Assembly (NCBI GenBank): GCA_024278855.1
Contig: JAJRSJ010000038.1
Location: forward strand, 37,380 to 101,379
Direction of reading: 5' to 3'
From: Alphaproteobacteria bacterium
GTDB lineage: Bacteria; Pseudomonadota; Alphaproteobacteria; Caulobacterales; Maricaulaceae
Length of the DNA stretch: 64,000 nucleotides
Numbering within the stretch: the stretch's first letter is position 1; the number at the start of each line of letters is the position of its first letter. A model generated the notes under the pieces. That model was not told the origin of the DNA. It saw only the letters and a program-made list of their open reading frames with translations, and did not search any database. Positions 37,338-46,518 of the stretch are shown here, in pieces. Position numbers and translations under genes: made by a program.

Positions 37338-37417
37338 TTTTTCCCAGTTTTTTGTTTTTGTCTTTTTTGTTTTATGGCCCTGCTTATAAGGCAAAAATCC
37401 CTTTGGATATATATTTC

Positions 37418-37957
37418 TTATGGAAAACCTGGAAAAATAAATTCAGCCTTGGCAATTTGGCCTAAATTGTTTTTGCCTAAATTATGGTGAAACCCTTTGA
37501 TATATTTGATAAAAATGCCAAGTTTATTAACATTTACTTCCCCAAATTTGCCAATAATATCAGACAGTTTTTGTTCCGTGTCCGCGTCCGCGCCCAATGC
37601 CTCCGCATAGGACTTTGAGCGCGCAAAAAACATTTTCGCCATTGGTTTGATGCGCCGTGCCACCCCGGTATCACTGAGACCTTCCTCGCGCAGGGCTACG
37701 TCAAAATCATCGACCATCACATCATATATGGCCTGGGACAGTTGCGCGCCGGTTTTATCATGATCGCGCAACACAAATATGATGGTCGCCAGATGCAGGC
37801 ATAATATTTCCATACGCCCATCCGTGGTATCCGGGCACAAACCATCCTTGTAAAACGCACTGTCGCGGGATTTTTCCATGGTTTTTTGGTAAATTTTGCG
37901 GGCGTCTCTTATCTCGGTTCTGTCGGTGCCAAGTATACGCGATAAGATATTTAGCAT
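37418..37957 (-). CDS. Ubiquinol-cytochrome c chaperone (CBP3-like)
   Basis: The 179-residue helical protein matches the ubiquinol-cytochrome c chaperone family, the bacterial counterpart of mitochondrial Cbp3/UQCC1 that assists cytochrome b or bc1 assembly. The characteristic segments are KIYQKTMEKSRDSAFYKDGLCPDTTDGRMEILCLHLATIIFVLRDH, then LSQAIYDVMVDDFDVALREEGLSDTGVARRIKPMAKMFFARSKSYAEAL. It lies divergent from bamE, the usual alphaproteobacterial arrangement. It leads a minus-strand block toward plsX-fabH-ihfA-merR. Confidence 0.9.
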   Translation of the reverse strand: MLNILSRILGTDRTEIRDARKIYQKTMEKSRDSAFYKDGLCPDTTDGRMEILCLHLATIIFVLRDHDKTGAQLSQAIYDVMVDDFDVALREEGLSDTGVARRIKPMAKMFFARSKSYAEALGADADTEQKLSDIIGKFGEVNVNKLGIFIKYIKGFHHNLGKNNLGQIAKAEFIFPGFP

Positions 37958-38041
37958 TTATCTCTTTCTTTTAACATATGGCGGCTTGCCATGACGGTTT
38001 TGTTTGGGTAATGGATACGCTGACAAATTGGAAGAGACAAA

Positions 38042-38584
38042 TTGGAACAGCAAGCTTTTATGCCACTTTTTTTGATTAAACCGGGCCTCATAAAGGCATC
38101 AGGCCCCAAGGCCATACTATTTGGACTACTTATTTTGGGCCTTTCCGCCTGTAATCCAACCTTGCGCAATCACGGCTATATCCCGACCGAGGACAAACCC
38201 CAGGCCGTTGACCCGTCGACGGACACCAAAGCTAGCGTCCTTGCCCGCCTCGGCAATCCTTACGTAAAAAGTACATTTGATGAAAACACCTGGTATTACA
38301 TGACCAGTGTACGCCAACGTCTCGCCTATTTGCGCCCCCTTATAGAATCCCGCTCTATTACGGCTATTTCCTTTAATGAGGACGGTCAGGTACAAAAAGT
38401 TGCGGAATACGGCCTAGAAAACGGCCAATATGTCAATTTTTCAGACCGCGAAACCCCGACAAGGGGCCGCGAGCTATCCGTACTAGAACAAATTTTCGGC
38501 ACTATTGGTCGCATTCCTATTGACCAGCTTGGTGGCAACCAGAACATTCCGGGGGGAAGTGGCGGCCCTGGCGGCGGACGATAA
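38042..38584 (+). CDS. bamE: Outer-membrane assembly lipoprotein BamE (SmpA/OmlA)
   Basis: BamE is a lipoprotein partner of BamA and BamD in beta-barrel insertion. The lipobox lies in ILFGLLILGLSAC with Cys at residue 37. The BamE fold segments are visible: TDTKASVLARLGNPYVKSTFDENTWYYMTS and ITAISFNEDGQVQKVAEYGLENG. The start is TTG at 38042 preceded by GGAAGAGA; an ATG at 38060 is an alternative. The C-terminal Gly-rich tail (GGSGGPGGGR) is variable. The gene is divergent from the cytochrome chaperone gene. A strong terminator follows. Confidence 0.9.
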   Translation: MEQQAFMPLFLIKPGLIKASGPKAILFGLLILGLSACNPTLRNHGYIPTEDKPQAVDPSTDTKASVLARLGNPYVKSTFDENTWYYMTSVRQRLAYLRPLIESRSITAISFNEDGQVQKVAEYGLENGQYVNFSDRETPTRGRELSVLEQIFGTIGRIPIDQLGGNQNIPGGSGGPGGGR

Positions 38585-38599
38585 AGTCCCGCGCAATGG

Positions 38600-38637
38600 C
38601 CGCAAAAAACCCGGTGCTTGCACCGGGTTTTTTTGCG
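38600..38637 (+). terminator. Strong Rho-independent terminator after bamE
   Basis: ACCCGGTG-CTTG-CACCGGGT is a perfect 8-bp stem with a tetraloop, extended by A-tract/T-tract pairing (CCGCAAAAA with TTTTTGCGG). The T-run follows the right arm, 16 bp after the bamE stop. It could work in both directions. Confidence 0.92.
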
Positions 38638-38864
38638 GACGCCCCCCCCGAGTTAACAGCTCTCGCATAAATACACCCATGAATGTAAATTTACAGACCT
38701 TACTTCCCCTGTGCCTAGGCTTTATGCGGTGTTTTGCCACATTGGTAGCACCCAAATTATGCCTATACTTACTTCGCACGAGGTGCCAGTCGGAAGTTAA
38801 TCTGCTGCTCTTGGTATGATTTTTATTCAATATATACCTATGCAAGATCAAATAAGGCGCATTC

Positions 38865-40625
38865 ATGGATAAAGCGATCGTGAACACACTTATATCTGCG
38901 GCGTATTCTGCAGCATTGTCGCCCAAAAATTATGACAACATCATGGATGTATTTGATGATTTGATGTTTACTGGAACGCCAGTTCCCCTTGAAAAAGAAA
39001 AAGACAAAAATCCCGGCTATATTATGGACCCGTCTTTGATGACACATTTTGAGCGTGCTCATGACATTCATAAAAAAATTGGTCGCCAAATCACAGCAAA
39101 GCCACAGGGCAAACGACTTGTCGATATGGCCCCTAGTCCAGCAATTATTTTTAACCTAAACGAAAATATATTGGCCATGAACGCATTGGCAAAAAAACCG
39201 TTATCAAAACGTTGTACTGTACTTTCGCAATATTGCACTCATCCGGAAAGTCTGGAGCATATCCGCTTATTTATGAGCAATAGGGATGGTACTAATATCC
39301 TTGTGGAGCCGTTCGGCCTGCGACGAGACGGCAACGCCAATGCCTGCATAATTGTGCGTAAAATTGACCATGATGAAAACAATGACTATAATAACAAGAC
39401 AAATAAGACAGACAGCCAATATTTTCTTACCACCATAAATTTGGGTTTTGACCGTTTAAAAATTGCCCTTTTTCAAAAAACATATGACTTAACTGATGCG
39501 GAGACGGATGTCGCCATCAGGTTGGCGGATGGGCAACAGCCTAAAGAAATATCACAAGTTCGTTGTGCCAGCCTTGAAACTATCCGCACACAGATTAAGA
39601 TGATCAAGAGAAAAACTGATTGTCGCGACATTCCCGATATTGTGCGGCTTGTTTACGGGTTTTCAACAGGTTTATTTGTTTCGTCCCAGGTGTCGAAAAG
39701 TTTGCCTGCCTATATGCAGGAGCGCTCCGCGTTTAAAAAAGAAAGTAGTACCACTCTGCGCGATGGCCGAAAAATGTCCTATATAGAACAAGGCGATACA
39801 CAAGGCACACCTGCCGTATTTATCCATGATATGTTATACGGGGCAGAATTGCTTGATAAAACTGCCGAAGCTGCATCGCGGCAAGGCTTGCGTATCATTT
39901 CCCCGCTTCGGCCAGGGTACGGAAAATCTGACAAGATTAAAAATGCTTACGGCGACAAATTGCTTGACGAAGTGGCAAGGGATATTTGCGAACTGCTTGA
40001 CCGGCTTGGTATTGCGAAGGTCATGATTTTAGGACATTCGGTGGGGGTGTTTTATGCAATGCGGTTTGCAAAGATGTTTCCAAACCGTACTACATCCCTG
40101 TTATCGGTTGGCCATGTGCCTATATGGCGCGATGAATGGATGGCAAAATTACCCAAACGCCAACGCCTTATTGCGCGCATTACCAAATATGCCCCTAAAT
40201 TATTGCCGCTGGTGACCCGCACCGGTGTTGCTCTTATTGATGAAGGTCGTGTGGATACATTTATTGACGCGCTGCACAAAGATATTCCAGTTGATATGAA
40301 AGCCTTGAAAAAATCCGGTATTTACGACCTTGTTTGTGCCGGTTTGGAGGCAAGTGTGGCCCAGGGTGCCGATGCGTTTCGCCGCGACTGCATCTTTCCT
40401 TTGACAGATTATAGTCATGAAGCAAAAAATCTTGATATTCCTTGTCACGTTTTGCACGGGGATAAAAATATGGTCATACTGCCCGCGCACATTGTTGCCT
40501 TTGCAAAAATCGCACCAGAAACAACAATCGAAACCGTCAAAGGCGCGGGCCGGTTTCTCCTCTATAGCCATTGGGAATATGTGCTAAACGCCTTAAAACA
40601 GGCCGCCAAAACTTGCCCTAAATAA
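38865..40625 (+). CDS. LuxR-type HTH protein fused to an alpha/beta-hydrolase fold with altered catalytic residues
   Basis: The 586-residue protein has three parts. Residues 1 to about 190 hold a PAS/GAF-like sensor stretch (APSPAIIFNLNENILAMN). Residues about 205-265 form a LuxR helix-turn-helix (LTDAETDVAIRLADGQQPKEISQVRCASLETIRTQIKMIKRKT). Residues about 293-580 form an alpha/beta-hydrolase fold. The nucleophile elbow GHSVG keeps Ser392. The usual acid site, GxxD after the HG turn, is Asn535 (HGDKNMVILP), and the usual GxGH site is Arg563 (GAGRFLLYSHW). Two of three catalytic residues therefore look lost, although His569 nearby might substitute. It may be a ligand-binding sensor controlling transcription. 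The adhesin gene follows 121 bp downstream on the same strand. Confidence 0.8.
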   Translation: MDKAIVNTLISAAYSAALSPKNYDNIMDVFDDLMFTGTPVPLEKEKDKNPGYIMDPSLMTHFERAHDIHKKIGRQITAKPQGKRLVDMAPSPAIIFNLNENILAMNALAKKPLSKRCTVLSQYCTHPESLEHIRLFMSNRDGTNILVEPFGLRRDGNANACIIVRKIDHDENNDYNNKTNKTDSQYFLTTINLGFDRLKIALFQKTYDLTDAETDVAIRLADGQQPKEISQVRCASLETIRTQIKMIKRKTDCRDIPDIVRLVYGFSTGLFVSSQVSKSLPAYMQERSAFKKESSTTLRDGRKMSYIEQGDTQGTPAVFIHDMLYGAELLDKTAEAASRQGLRIISPLRPGYGKSDKIKNAYGDKLLDEVARDICELLDRLGIAKVMILGHSVGVFYAMRFAKMFPNRTTSLLSVGHVPIWRDEWMAKLPKRQRLIARITKYAPKLLPLVTRTGVALIDEGRVDTFIDALHKDIPVDMKALKKSGIYDLVCAGLEASVAQGADAFRRDCIFPLTDYSHEAKNLDIPCHVLHGDKNMVILPAHIVAFAKIAPETTIETVKGAGRFLLYSHWEYVLNALKQAAKTCPK

Positions 40626-40632
40626 CGCCGGG

Positions 40633-40652
40633 CATACCCATTGTTGGGTATG
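40633..40652. terminator. Perfect hairpin between the LuxR/hydrolase gene and the adhesin gene
   Basis: CATACCCA-TTGT-TGGGTATG is a perfect 8-bp stem with a 4-base loop, 8 bp after the stop codon. No T-run follows (ACAAAAC), so it may be a Rho-assisted terminator or RNA 3' end. A second short stem, CCCCGT/ACGGGG, lies about 15 bp further on, at about 40668-40693. Confidence 0.5.
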
Positions 40653-40746
40653 ACAAAACGTTCACCTCCCCGTAAACAAACTGAAACGGGGTGTCCCCTT
40701 ATCAAATACGCCCTGTCTATATTTCATTTAAACAGGAGCTATTAGC

Positions 40747-43700
40747 ATGTCCAGTACCAACCAACATAACCTGCCCCATAAAATCAAACTGCTGACCACA
40801 TTGTCAATCACAGCCCTGCTTTTGGCCGGGATATCCATCTCGGCACCACCAGCATTGGCATCAGAATGCCTGCTGGATAGCGACACCAATAATACAGCTG
40901 GTGGCGGCGACACCGTAGAAGGTGCCGACGCCAGCGGGTCTATCAATAATACGGCTTGCGGGAAAGATGCCAATGCCTCGGGCGCTGGTAGCCTCAATTC
41001 GGCTTTTGGCCGTATGGCCAGGGCCAATGGCAATAGTAGCGCCAACACGGCTGTCGGAAATTTCACCAATGCTTCGGGCGTTAGCAGCACGAACACGGCC
41101 TTAGGTAACAACGCCAATGCCTTGGGCGATAGCAGCGCCAACACGGCCACCGGTCGTGATGCCAATGCCTCGGGCAATAACAGTAACAACGCGGCCTATG
41201 GCCGTGGCGCCAATGCCTCGGGTGTTGGCACAAGCAATACCAGTGTCGGTGCGTATTCGGAGGCTAGTGGCATCGATTCGTCCGCATTTGGCGAGTCTGC
41301 ACAAGCAACATCTAACCGCTCCATTGCTATTGGTGGTGACGGGGGTGACGGCGATACTTTGGGTGCCCAAGCACGCGGGCCGGACAGTGTTGCCATCGGC
41401 AATGACGCCGATGCAGGCGGTGCCACCAATCAGGCCAATACCACCGCCATTGGTGCTTCTTCCGCCGCAACCGGCGCAAATTCCAGCGCCTTCGGCGCGA
41501 ACGCGCAAGCAACTGGCAACTACTCGACCGCTATAGGCGGCGACGGGCAGGACGGAAACACTGTTGGTGCACAGGCCACAGCTGCCCATGCCACAGCCAT
41601 CGGCTCCGACAGTGTAGCGAGCGGACTTTTCTCCACAACCATTGGTGCCAACAGTGTAGCGAGCGGACCTTACTCCACAGCTCTTGGTCGGGGGGCTAAT
41701 GCAAGCGGCGGAGGAAGCACCATAGCTCTTGGGAGTGGTTCTAGTGCGAGCGGATATCAGTCCATAGCTCTTGGAGTGAACTCTGCTGCAAGCGCAGAGC
41801 GTTCTCTAGCTCTTGGTAATGGGTCTACTGTAACCGGACTTCAGTCCATAGCCCTTGGTTGTAGTGCTGATGCCACTGCGAACGGAGCCATTGCCATTGG
41901 TGGTGCTGGCGGGACTTTCGGTGCAGAAGGGGCGCAGGCGACCGCTGTCAACGCCATAGCCATCGGTGCTGACGGTGCTGATGCAGACACTATCGGCGCA
42001 CAAGCCCGCGGCGAGGACAGTGTTGCCATCGGCAATGACGCCGATGCGGGCGGTGCCACCAATATGTCCAATACAACCGCCATTGGTGCTTCATCCCAGG
42101 CAATTGGTGCCAATTCCACGGCTCTTGGTGCGGGTTCTGAAGCGACCAGAGTTGGTTCCACAGCTCTTGGTGTATTCTCTCTTGCCGAGGGAGAAGGCGC
42201 CATAGCTCTTGGTTTTGCTTCTACCGCGTCGCAAGACGGTGCCATTGCCATTGGTGGTGACGGCGCGGATGCGGGTACGGACGGTGCTCAGGCAACCGGT
42301 GTCAATTCCACCGCCATCGGTACCGACGCTGTTGCTAGCACAGATAACAGCACAGCTCTTGGTATGCTCTCTGAGGCCAGCGGAGCTTTATCCACAGCTC
42401 TTGGTAGAGGTGCCCGCGCCAGCGCAACTGATACCACAGCTGTTGGTACCAGCTCGATCGCCAGCGGAGCTTTATCCACAGCTGTTGGTGTAAGTTCGAG
42501 CGCCAGCGGAATTCAATCCACAGCTCTTGGTCAAAACTCTGAAGCCAGCGGAGTTAGCTCCACAGCTGTTGGCCGTAGCTCTAATGCCACCGCAACTAAC
42601 TCCACAGCCCTTGGTCAGGGGGCTAATGCCAACATTGCGGACGCCACCGCACTTGGTGCGGGTTCGATTGCCAGCGGAGATAGCTCCACAGCTGTTGGTA
42701 AGGACTCTGAGGCCAGCGGAGCTAACAGTATAGCTGTTGGTTCGAGCGCCCGTGCAACCCATGCAAATTCAATGGCCTTTGGCTTTGGAGCCACGACGGC
42801 CTTTGATAACCAGATTGTTTTGGGGCTGGGGTCGCAGACATTAACCGTTGCCGGACTACCGTCTGCCGACAGCCTGACCGCGCAAGGGGCGGTCACGGGT
42901 CTTGTGACCACTGATGCCAGCGGCAATCTTGCCTCTGACGGCGGAGCGTTGCAAACAAGTGTGAACACCAACACCACTGACATTGGAACCAATACTGCCA
43001 GCATCGGAACCAACACGACCAACATCACGACCAACACGACTGACATCGGCACTAACACAGGCAATATCGGTACAAACACTACGAGCATTGGCACCAACCC
43101 CACCAATATCGGTACGAATACGACCAATATTACAACAAATACAGGCAGTATCGGCACTAACACGACAAGCATTGGGACTAACACGACCAATATTGCGACA
43201 AACACGACGGGTATCGGTGCCAATACTGGAAATATCGCAACTAACTCCACTGACATCGGCACCAACACTGGCAATATTGCGACAAACACAACAAACATCG
43301 GTACCAACACTACGGGTATCGGTGCTAATACTGGCAATATTGCTACTAACTCCACCGACATCGGCACCAATGCTGGAAATATAGGGAATAACACAACCGA
43401 TATTGCAACAAACACCACCAATATCGGCACCAACACAGGCAATATTGCGACTAATACAACAAATATTGGCGCCAACGCAGGCAATATTGGAGTTAACACG
43501 ACAAATATTGGCACCAATACTGGTAATATCGCGACAAATACGGCGGGTGTGGCTACCAATGCAACTGGTATTGCCACTAACGCCACGGGCATTAGCAATA
43601 ACACCACCGGGGTTGTCACCAACGCCGCCAATATTACGGCAAATACCAACAATATCGCCAATGCCAGCACCAATGTCACCGCACTTGAGCAGTTGATTTC

Positions 43701-44982
43701 GACCGGTACGGGGGCGGGTACGCTGGAGCTTGGAGATACGGCCCAGGCTACAGCGGCTGGTGCTGTTGCTATCGGTGACGGGGCTCAGGCTACCAACACC
43801 CAAGCCGTTGCCATTGGCCAGGGTGCCGTTGCGTCCGGGTCAACTGCCGTTGGCGGTGGAGCCCAGGCGACCGGCGCGGACAGTGCCGCATTTGGCATGA
43901 ACGCTTTGGCCACGGGCGCACGCTCATCGGCCATTGGTGAAAACACCACGGCCAACGACGACGATACAACTGCGGTTGGTGAAGGCAGCTCGGCAACTGC
44001 CGCTGGCGCAACCGCCCTTGGACGCGGTGCAACGGCCGGGTTTGCCAACTCCATAGCTATTGGTATGGGCGCGACAACAGCTTTCGCCAACCAGATAGTT
44101 ATCGGAACTGCCACTAACACATTGACGGTCGCGGGTGTCACTTCGGCGGCCTCGACAGCTGCACAGGCAGGGCCAGTACAATTCCTGACTACAGATGCTA
44201 ATGGTAATATTGCCGCTGTAGTGGGCGGCGGTGGTGCCGACCCGCAAACCGCCGTCAATACGGCTAATATCGGCACTAACACTACCAATATTGGCACTAA
44301 TACTACGGGTATCGCGGCTAATACTGCGGGCGTAGCCGCCAATACGACCAATATCGCTACCAATACGGCCAATATTACAGCCAACACGGCGGGTATCGCC
44401 GCAAATACAACTGGCATTGCCACAAACACGACCGGTATTGCTACCAATACGGCAGGAATAACCGCGAACACCACCGCTATTGCCACTGTCTCGGCGGGCG
44501 TGACCACCAACACAGCGGATATTGCCACCAATGTGACCAATATCGCTACCAATACGTCCAACATCACGACCAACACAGCAGGGATTGCCAGCAATGTAAC
44601 GGCAATTTCGCTTAACACATCCGGGATTTCGGCCAATAACACGGCTATCTTGCTCAACACGGCCGGGATCAATACCAACAAGGCGGGTATTGCGGCTAAT
44701 CTTGGGTTGATCTTGGGCAATACGACTGCCATCAACGAGTTGCGCGAAGGTACGGCGGCTTTGGCGTCTATCCCGGATTTGTATTTACAGGCCAATGAAA
44801 AATGGACTGTGGCGGGCGGTTTGGCCGGATATGATGATGGGTACGGCGGTGTGGAATACGGCTTTGGCGGCGGCGTGCAAATGCGCATCGGCGACAAGTA
44901 TAGCCACGCTTCATTCGGTATCGCAGCCGCCGTCTCGGGCAGCACCTACACCGCCCGCATCCAGGCAAGGATCGGTGGGTAA
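40747..44982 (+). CDS. Trimeric autotransporter adhesin (YadA/Hia type, 1411 aa)
   Basis: This is a type Vc secreted adhesin. The extended signal peptide (about residues 1-40, ending ALAS) has a charged n-region. A first head of YadA-like beta-roll repeats (consensus ATAIGxxSxASGxxS) spans about residues 70-690. A neck and an Asn/Thr-rich stalk (repeated NTTNIGTNTGNIAT heptads) span about 736-978. A second short head lies at about 990-1122 and a second stalk at 1168-1328. The YadA membrane anchor (KWTVAGGLAGYDDGYGGVEYGFGGG) ends at 1411. The last residues, QARIGG, lack the terminal aromatic usual for barrel proteins. AGGAG lies 8 nt before the ATG. It probably mediates adhesion or autoaggregation. 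Confidence 0.93.
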   Translation: MSSTNQHNLPHKIKLLTTLSITALLLAGISISAPPALASECLLDSDTNNTAGGGDTVEGADASGSINNTACGKDANASGAGSLNSAFGRMARANGNSSANTAVGNFTNASGVSSTNTALGNNANALGDSSANTATGRDANASGNNSNNAAYGRGANASGVGTSNTSVGAYSEASGIDSSAFGESAQATSNRSIAIGGDGGDGDTLGAQARGPDSVAIGNDADAGGATNQANTTAIGASSAATGANSSAFGANAQATGNYSTAIGGDGQDGNTVGAQATAAHATAIGSDSVASGLFSTTIGANSVASGPYSTALGRGANASGGGSTIALGSGSSASGYQSIALGVNSAASAERSLALGNGSTVTGLQSIALGCSADATANGAIAIGGAGGTFGAEGAQATAVNAIAIGADGADADTIGAQARGEDSVAIGNDADAGGATNMSNTTAIGASSQAIGANSTALGAGSEATRVGSTALGVFSLAEGEGAIALGFASTASQDGAIAIGGDGADAGTDGAQATGVNSTAIGTDAVASTDNSTALGMLSEASGALSTALGRGARASATDTTAVGTSSIASGALSTAVGVSSSASGIQSTALGQNSEASGVSSTAVGRSSNATATNSTALGQGANANIADATALGAGSIASGDSSTAVGKDSEASGANSIAVGSSARATHANSMAFGFGATTAFDNQIVLGLGSQTLTVAGLPSADSLTAQGAVTGLVTTDASGNLASDGGALQTSVNTNTTDIGTNTASIGTNTTNITTNTTDIGTNTGNIGTNTTSIGTNPTNIGTNTTNITTNTGSIGTNTTSIGTNTTNIATNTTGIGANTGNIATNSTDIGTNTGNIATNTTNIGTNTTGIGANTGNIATNSTDIGTNAGNIGNNTTDIATNTTNIGTNTGNIATNTTNIGANAGNIGVNTTNIGTNTGNIATNTAGVATNATGIATNATGISNNTTGVVTNAANITANTNNIANASTNVTALEQLISTGTGAGTLELGDTAQATAAGAVAIGDGAQATNTQAVAIGQGAVASGSTAVGGGAQATGADSAAFGMNALATGARSSAIGENTTANDDDTTAVGEGSSATAAGATALGRGATAGFANSIAIGMGATTAFANQIVIGTATNTLTVAGVTSAASTAAQAGPVQFLTTDANGNIAAVVGGGGADPQTAVNTANIGTNTTNIGTNTTGIAANTAGVAANTTNIATNTANITANTAGIAANTTGIATNTTGIATNTAGITANTTAIATVSAGVTTNTADIATNVTNIATNTSNITTNTAGIASNVTAISLNTSGISANNTAILLNTAGINTNKAGIAANLGLILGNTTAINELREGTAALASIPDLYLQANEKWTVAGGLAGYDDGYGGVEYGFGGGVQMRIGDKYSHASFGIAAAVSGSTYTARIQARIGG
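42960..44720 (+). repeat. Stalk-encoding tandem repeats in the trimeric adhesin gene
   Basis: Two blocks, about 42960-43680 and 44265-44720, are built of degenerate 21-bp units (heptads such as IGTNTTN or IATNTGN), with some multi-unit stretches repeated nearly exactly, for example around 43220-43260 and 43320-43360. They are protein-coding coiled-coil repeats and probable sites of recombination-driven length change. Confidence 0.85.
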
Positions 44983-45072
44983 ACAGTAATTTGAATGCGG
45001 ACATCTCAGCGACCACTTCGGTGGCCGTTTATAAGTTCGCGACCTAAATTGGTTTTTCTATATTCTTACATG

Positions 45073-46044
45073 TTAGAAATGCTTATAGCCCGGTTTTGGT
45101 ACACGGAGCGTCTCCCCTAGCCTGCCCCGGCAGATTAGGCCCGCGCCCGTCACAACCTTGCCAATCACGGTTAGCTTTACCTTGCTTCGGGCCGCTTGTT
45201 TCTTCAGGCTTGGGACTTGCGCTTCGGATACGCACATCACCACTTGATAATCATCCCCGCCCGTGGCCAATGCGAGCCGCGCACCTTGTTGATCCTGTTG
45301 CGCCAATACCCAGGCAGTACTGGCGGCAGAAAGCGGGATTGCGGGCAGGTTTAAGTCTATGCACACATTGCTTGCCCGCGCCAAATGTTCCGCGTCCGCC
45401 AATAAGCCGTCAGATACATCAATGGTCGCATTGGCGAATGTTCTAAACCCGGCGCGTAAAGCAAATGCAGGCTGCGGCACATGATATCTATCCACCCAAT
45501 ACCGCGTTGGGTATTTGTTCGTATCTATTTGTTTTAACAGAGTTTTTAACCCCAAATAGCTACCACCAATATTTCCAGTCACACAGACAAAATCACCAAT
45601 TTTGGCACCTGAGCGTAAGACTGCCTCGCCCTTGGGGACAGTACCGATCATGGTGACGCTTAGGGTAGTTGGACCGTTTGTGCGTGTGGTATCTCCGCCC
45701 CATAATTTTATATCGTATTCACTTTGGGCAATTTCCAGTCCACTACAAAACTCTTTTAGCGCATCAAGATGTATCTTTTCGGGAAGTGACAGAGACATAA
45801 AATAGCCCAGTGGGTCTGCCCCTTTAGCAATAATATCCGAGATATTTACGGCAATAAGTTTTTGGGCAATTTGCGCGTCAAATTTACCTTGGGGAAAATG
45901 CACGCCCTCGACCAAGGTATCCATGCTGATCACCGCGTCTAATCCCTCCGGCGGCTTCCAAACGGCGGCGTCATCTTTAAGGCCCAACCCTTCGCGGCCT
46001 GCCAAGCGGCTTAGATGTCCGGCTATGAAAGCAAATTCGTCCAT
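45073..46044 (-). CDS. thiL: Thiamine-monophosphate kinase
   Basis: ThiL phosphorylates thiamine monophosphate to the diphosphate cofactor. The start MDEFAFIAGHLSRLAGREGLGLKDDAAVW at 46044 lies one base after the nusB stop and gives 323 residues; a longer frame to 46113 overlaps nusB. The ATP/Mg-binding motifs are present: SMDTLVEGVHFP, AVNISDIIAKGADPLGYFMSLSLP, LWGGDTTRTNG and DVSDGLLADAEHLARAS. The gene ends the glyA-nrdR-nusB-thiL unit. The adhesin gene converges with it, 90 bp away. Confidence 0.95.
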   Translation of the reverse strand: MDEFAFIAGHLSRLAGREGLGLKDDAAVWKPPEGLDAVISMDTLVEGVHFPQGKFDAQIAQKLIAVNISDIIAKGADPLGYFMSLSLPEKIHLDALKEFCSGLEIAQSEYDIKLWGGDTTRTNGPTTLSVTMIGTVPKGEAVLRSGAKIGDFVCVTGNIGGSYLGLKTLLKQIDTNKYPTRYWVDRYHVPQPAFALRAGFRTFANATIDVSDGLLADAEHLARASNVCIDLNLPAIPLSAASTAWVLAQQDQQGARLALATGGDDYQVVMCVSEAQVPSLKKQAARSKVKLTVIGKVVTGAGLICRGRLGETLRVPKPGYKHF

Positions 46045-46045
46045 C

Positions 46046-46516
46046 TTAAGTCTCGTCCGGAACTCCAAATTCACCGTGCCGGCACTCCCGGGCCAGTTTA
46101 TCAAGGGCAGCATTCACAAAGCCAGGTTCTTTGCCAGCGTAAAAGTCCCGTGCCAGACCGACATATTGGTCAATAATCACCACGGCGGGGACTTCAAACA
46201 CACGCAATAATTCATAGGAAGCGCAGCGCATCAAGGCCCGTAAAGTCACATCAAGACGGCTCAATTTCCAATTGTTACCCAACTTGCTTGAGATAGCCAA
46301 GTCTACATTATCTTGCTCGGCAACTACACCCAAGACAATAAGTTCAAAAAATTCAGTGTCGGCATTGTCCTGCCCATCAACCGCCTCGCGCCATTTTTCG
46401 TTAAACTGCTGCACCACCAATTTGGATTTATGGTTTGCTAACTCCATTTGGTATAAGGCCTGCACAGCAGCAAGGCGCGCCAATCGGCGGCGTTTTGTGT
46501 CAATTTTGCTGTCCAT
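46046..46516 (-). CDS. nusB: Transcription antitermination factor NusB
   Basis: NusB binds boxA RNA with NusE (S10) for antitermination in rRNA operons. The 156 residues show the family pattern: RRLARLAAVQALYQMELANH at the N-terminus, KLGNNWKLSRLDVTLRALMRCASYELL, and the C-terminal VPAVVIIDQYVGLARDFYAGKEPGFVNAALDKLARE. Start and stop are 1-2 bases from its neighbours. In Caulobacter-type genomes ribD-ribE-ribB-ribH precede nusB; here nrdR does directly. Confidence 0.95.
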   Translation of the reverse strand: MDSKIDTKRRRLARLAAVQALYQMELANHKSKLVVQQFNEKWREAVDGQDNADTEFFELIVLGVVAEQDNVDLAISSKLGNNWKLSRLDVTLRALMRCASYELLRVFEVPAVVIIDQYVGLARDFYAGKEPGFVNAALDKLARECRHGEFGVPDET

Positions 46517-46518
46517 GA

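Noticed and set aside
38689..38700. TGTAAATTTACA palindrome as a lux box for the LuxR-type gene
   Set aside because: It does not resemble the known lux-box consensus beyond being a palindrome, and it is about 165 bp from the start codon; no support for function.
42960..43680. Regular repeats that might look like CRISPR or minisatellite DNA
   Set aside because: They encode the coiled-coil stalk of the adhesin in one open frame.
42615..44945. Two long minus-strand ORFs (354 and 386 codons) opposite the trimeric adhesin gene
   Set aside because: Their Val/Leu/Ala/Pro repeats are the reverse complement of the Asn/Thr/Ile heptad codons; they are shadows.
45011..45030. Small stem with TTCG loop after the adhesin gene as a Rho-independent terminator
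   Set aside because: The stem has a mismatch and no T-tract follows; left out as too weak.
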